DNA from: an uncultured bacterium
GTDB taxonomy: Bacteria; Actinomycetota; Coriobacteriia; Coriobacteriales; Coriobacteriaceae
Length of the DNA stretch: 7,437 bases
Assembly: GCA_905216045.1 (NCBI GenBank)
Contig: CAJMSL010000098.1
Coordinates: forward strand, 1 to 7,437
Reading direction: 5' to 3'
The position numbers were made by a program, and so were the translations under genes. Positions 6,561 to 7,437 of the stretch are shown here, piece after piece. Positions within the stretch are counted from its first letter, which is position 1, and the number at the start of each line of letters is the position of its first letter. Under the pieces are notes generated by a model. That model had not been told where the DNA came from, made no database searches, and worked only from the letters and a program-made list of their open reading frames with translations.

Positions 6561-6968
6561 CGCCATGCTTTGCTATCTTCTGCTCGCAAGCGTTGATGAG
6601 GGGCTTTCTTCAGCCTTCGAGACTGAGCTTGAATGGGTCGTATGCCACAAAACGGGCCTATCTACTACGTTTAATTGGATATCCTCAACTATGTCGGGAA
6701 AACGAAAAATAAAACCGCAGGTAGAAGGCCTGTCGATTTTCAAAAAAGGCGGGTATGGTCGACTCCATTGAGTTCATCGTAGTAGATAGCCCCTTTTCGT
6801 GGCGGTGAGTTGAATGCCAATTCCTGTGCCGGAATTGCTTAGTTTGTTCGTAAGTTGCGGTGAAAAGGGGGACTGTTAGGCGCTCAAGGTCCTCAACGGT
6901 CCGTATTCCACCACAACTTGGAAGGGGCGGGCGGTGTCGGATGAGTGGTGCTGGCGGGTTAGGGCGGC
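6561..6968. other. Intergenic region between convergent genes
   Basis: No supported gene lies here. It contains the palindromic element at 6644-6803 and a small hairpin CAATTCC/GGAATTG at 6818-6837. Open frames on both strands (6565-6771 forward and 6685-7098 reverse) owe part of their sequence to the palindrome and have no family signature. Confidence 0.55.
6644..6803. repeat. Palindromic element with 25-bp inverted arms (element 2)
   Basis: Arms at 6644-6668 and 6779-6803 are inverted copies matching at 22 of 25 positions. Weaker symmetry runs inward: reading outward from the centre, the right side (from 6755) can be read MVDSIEFIVVDSPFSW, and the left side read on the other strand gives IVEDIQLNVVDRPVLW, a related peptide. 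The centre holds TAAAACCGCAGG (6710-6721), the complement of a motif in the centre of element 1. No transposase is present. The position between convergent genes fits a large RNA hairpin or a MITE-like element. Confidence 0.7.
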
Positions 6969-7437
6969 TTAGGCCTGTTTGCGGTGCTTCCATTGTTTGC
7001 GGCACCAGCGCATAAGCGCCTTTATGACGGGAATCGTGATGAGGATGGCCCATGCGGGATGGGGCTGCCCCAGGCAAAGCCACATATAGAGAAACCATGC
7101 AATGGCGGCTGCTGGATAAACGCCGTCAATCAGCTTGGACAGGCGGCGTCGATCGATAAAGTCGCCAAGCGCGTAGTAGATGGGAATCAAAAAGACGAGG
7201 AAGAGCCCCATGGACCACGCGCCGTAGATAATGCCAAGCACCAGATAGGCGAAGGCGACGAGTGCGGGAAAGGGGAACTTGTTCCAAGCGCGTCCAGTCT
7301 TGGTGCGGAAATGCTTGCCATGATGGTCGAGCTTGTCGTGTGCTTCCTTCCAGCTGGAAAACCTCTCGTCGTCGATGGTGACGGTGCCGTCGTCATTGGT
7401 ATGCACGCTATGTCCATCGTCCTCAAGCGTATCGATA
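6969..7437 (-). CDS. Small membrane protein with four helices, start not in window
   Basis: I do not recognise the family. The visible 145 residues from a possible GTG at 7404-7406 have an acidic, His-rich N-terminal stretch (TVTIDDERFSSWKEAHDKLDHHGKH is the core, about 8-32), then hydrophobic segments near 45-63, 65-80, 94-113 and 117-131, with DRRR at 85-88 between helices two and three and a basic tail (RWCRKQWKHRKQA). The positive charges suggest cytoplasmic termini. Upstream of the GTG the frame stays open to the window edge and continues the same acidic style, and the GTG has no good ribosome-binding site, so the true start probably lies to the right of the window. It converges on the ABC operon and is not part of it. 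Stop TAA is at 6969-6971. Confidence 0.7.
   Translation of the reverse strand, partial: IDTLEDDGHSVHTNDDGTVTIDDERFSSWKEAHDKLDHHGKHFRTKTGRAWNKFPFPALVAFAYLVLGIIYGAWSMGLFLVFLIPIYYALGDFIDRRRLSKLIDGVYPAAAIAWFLYMWLCLGQPHPAWAILITIPVIKALMRWCRKQWKHRKQA

Noticed and set aside
6565..6771. 68-codon forward frame after the ABC operon
   Set aside because: It starts just after the putative terminator, has no ribosome-binding site and is largely palindrome sequence.
6685..7098. 137-codon reverse frame overlapping element 2 and the membrane protein
   Set aside because: Half lies in the wrong frame of the membrane-protein gene and half in the palindrome; no conserved domain is visible.

Overview
The window looks like chromosomal DNA of a G+C-rich Gram-positive gut actinobacterium, most likely a Collinsella-like member of the Coriobacteriia. 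This is inferred from the codon style, the Shine-Dalgarno spacing, a Gram-positive-type SOS box and the kind of short palindromic repeats between genes. No rRNA, tRNA or taxonomic marker is present, so the assignment is not proven.

Layout. Bases 1-636 contain no gene I can support: a degenerate 52-53 bp tandem repeat (127-283) is followed by a palindromic element with 28-bp inverted arms (300-471). An O6-alkylguanine-DNA alkyltransferase gene (ogt, 637-1215, +) follows, then a short stretch with one 14-nt motif three times in alternating orientation (1256-1331). Bases 1360-1921 (-) are decayed: the C-terminus of a ClC chloride channel, with a one-base frameshift, is joined to the N-terminal third of an Abi_2 (AbiD/AbiF-like) protein that keeps its promoter, leader hairpin and ribosome-binding site. 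Bases 2093-2731 (-) encode a full-length GyrI-like small-molecule-binding protein interrupted by one in-frame TAA. A perfect Gram-positive LexA box (2788-2801) lies in its promoter.

Bases 3003-6475 (+) are the healthiest part: a two-gene ABC transporter operon made of a MacB/LolD-type ATPase and a ~921-residue permease with two FtsX domains and an extracytoplasmic coiled coil. A 40-bp repeat occurs in opposite orientations on the two sides of this operon (2914-2953 and 6475-6514), and a second hairpin (6520-6560) probably ends transcription. A second palindromic element (6644-6803) sits between the operon and a convergent gene for a small four-helix membrane protein (6969 to the right edge, -), whose reading frame stays open at the window end.

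How the parts relate. ogt repairs alkylated DNA, and the GyrI-like gene carries an SOS operator, so the left half has a DNA-damage and defence flavour (ogt, GyrI-like, Abi), but two of its three regions are broken. The ABC operon is a self-contained export or envelope module of unknown substrate. The most unusual content is the number of palindromic or inverted elements between genes, and the remnants of a defence gene with a structured leader.
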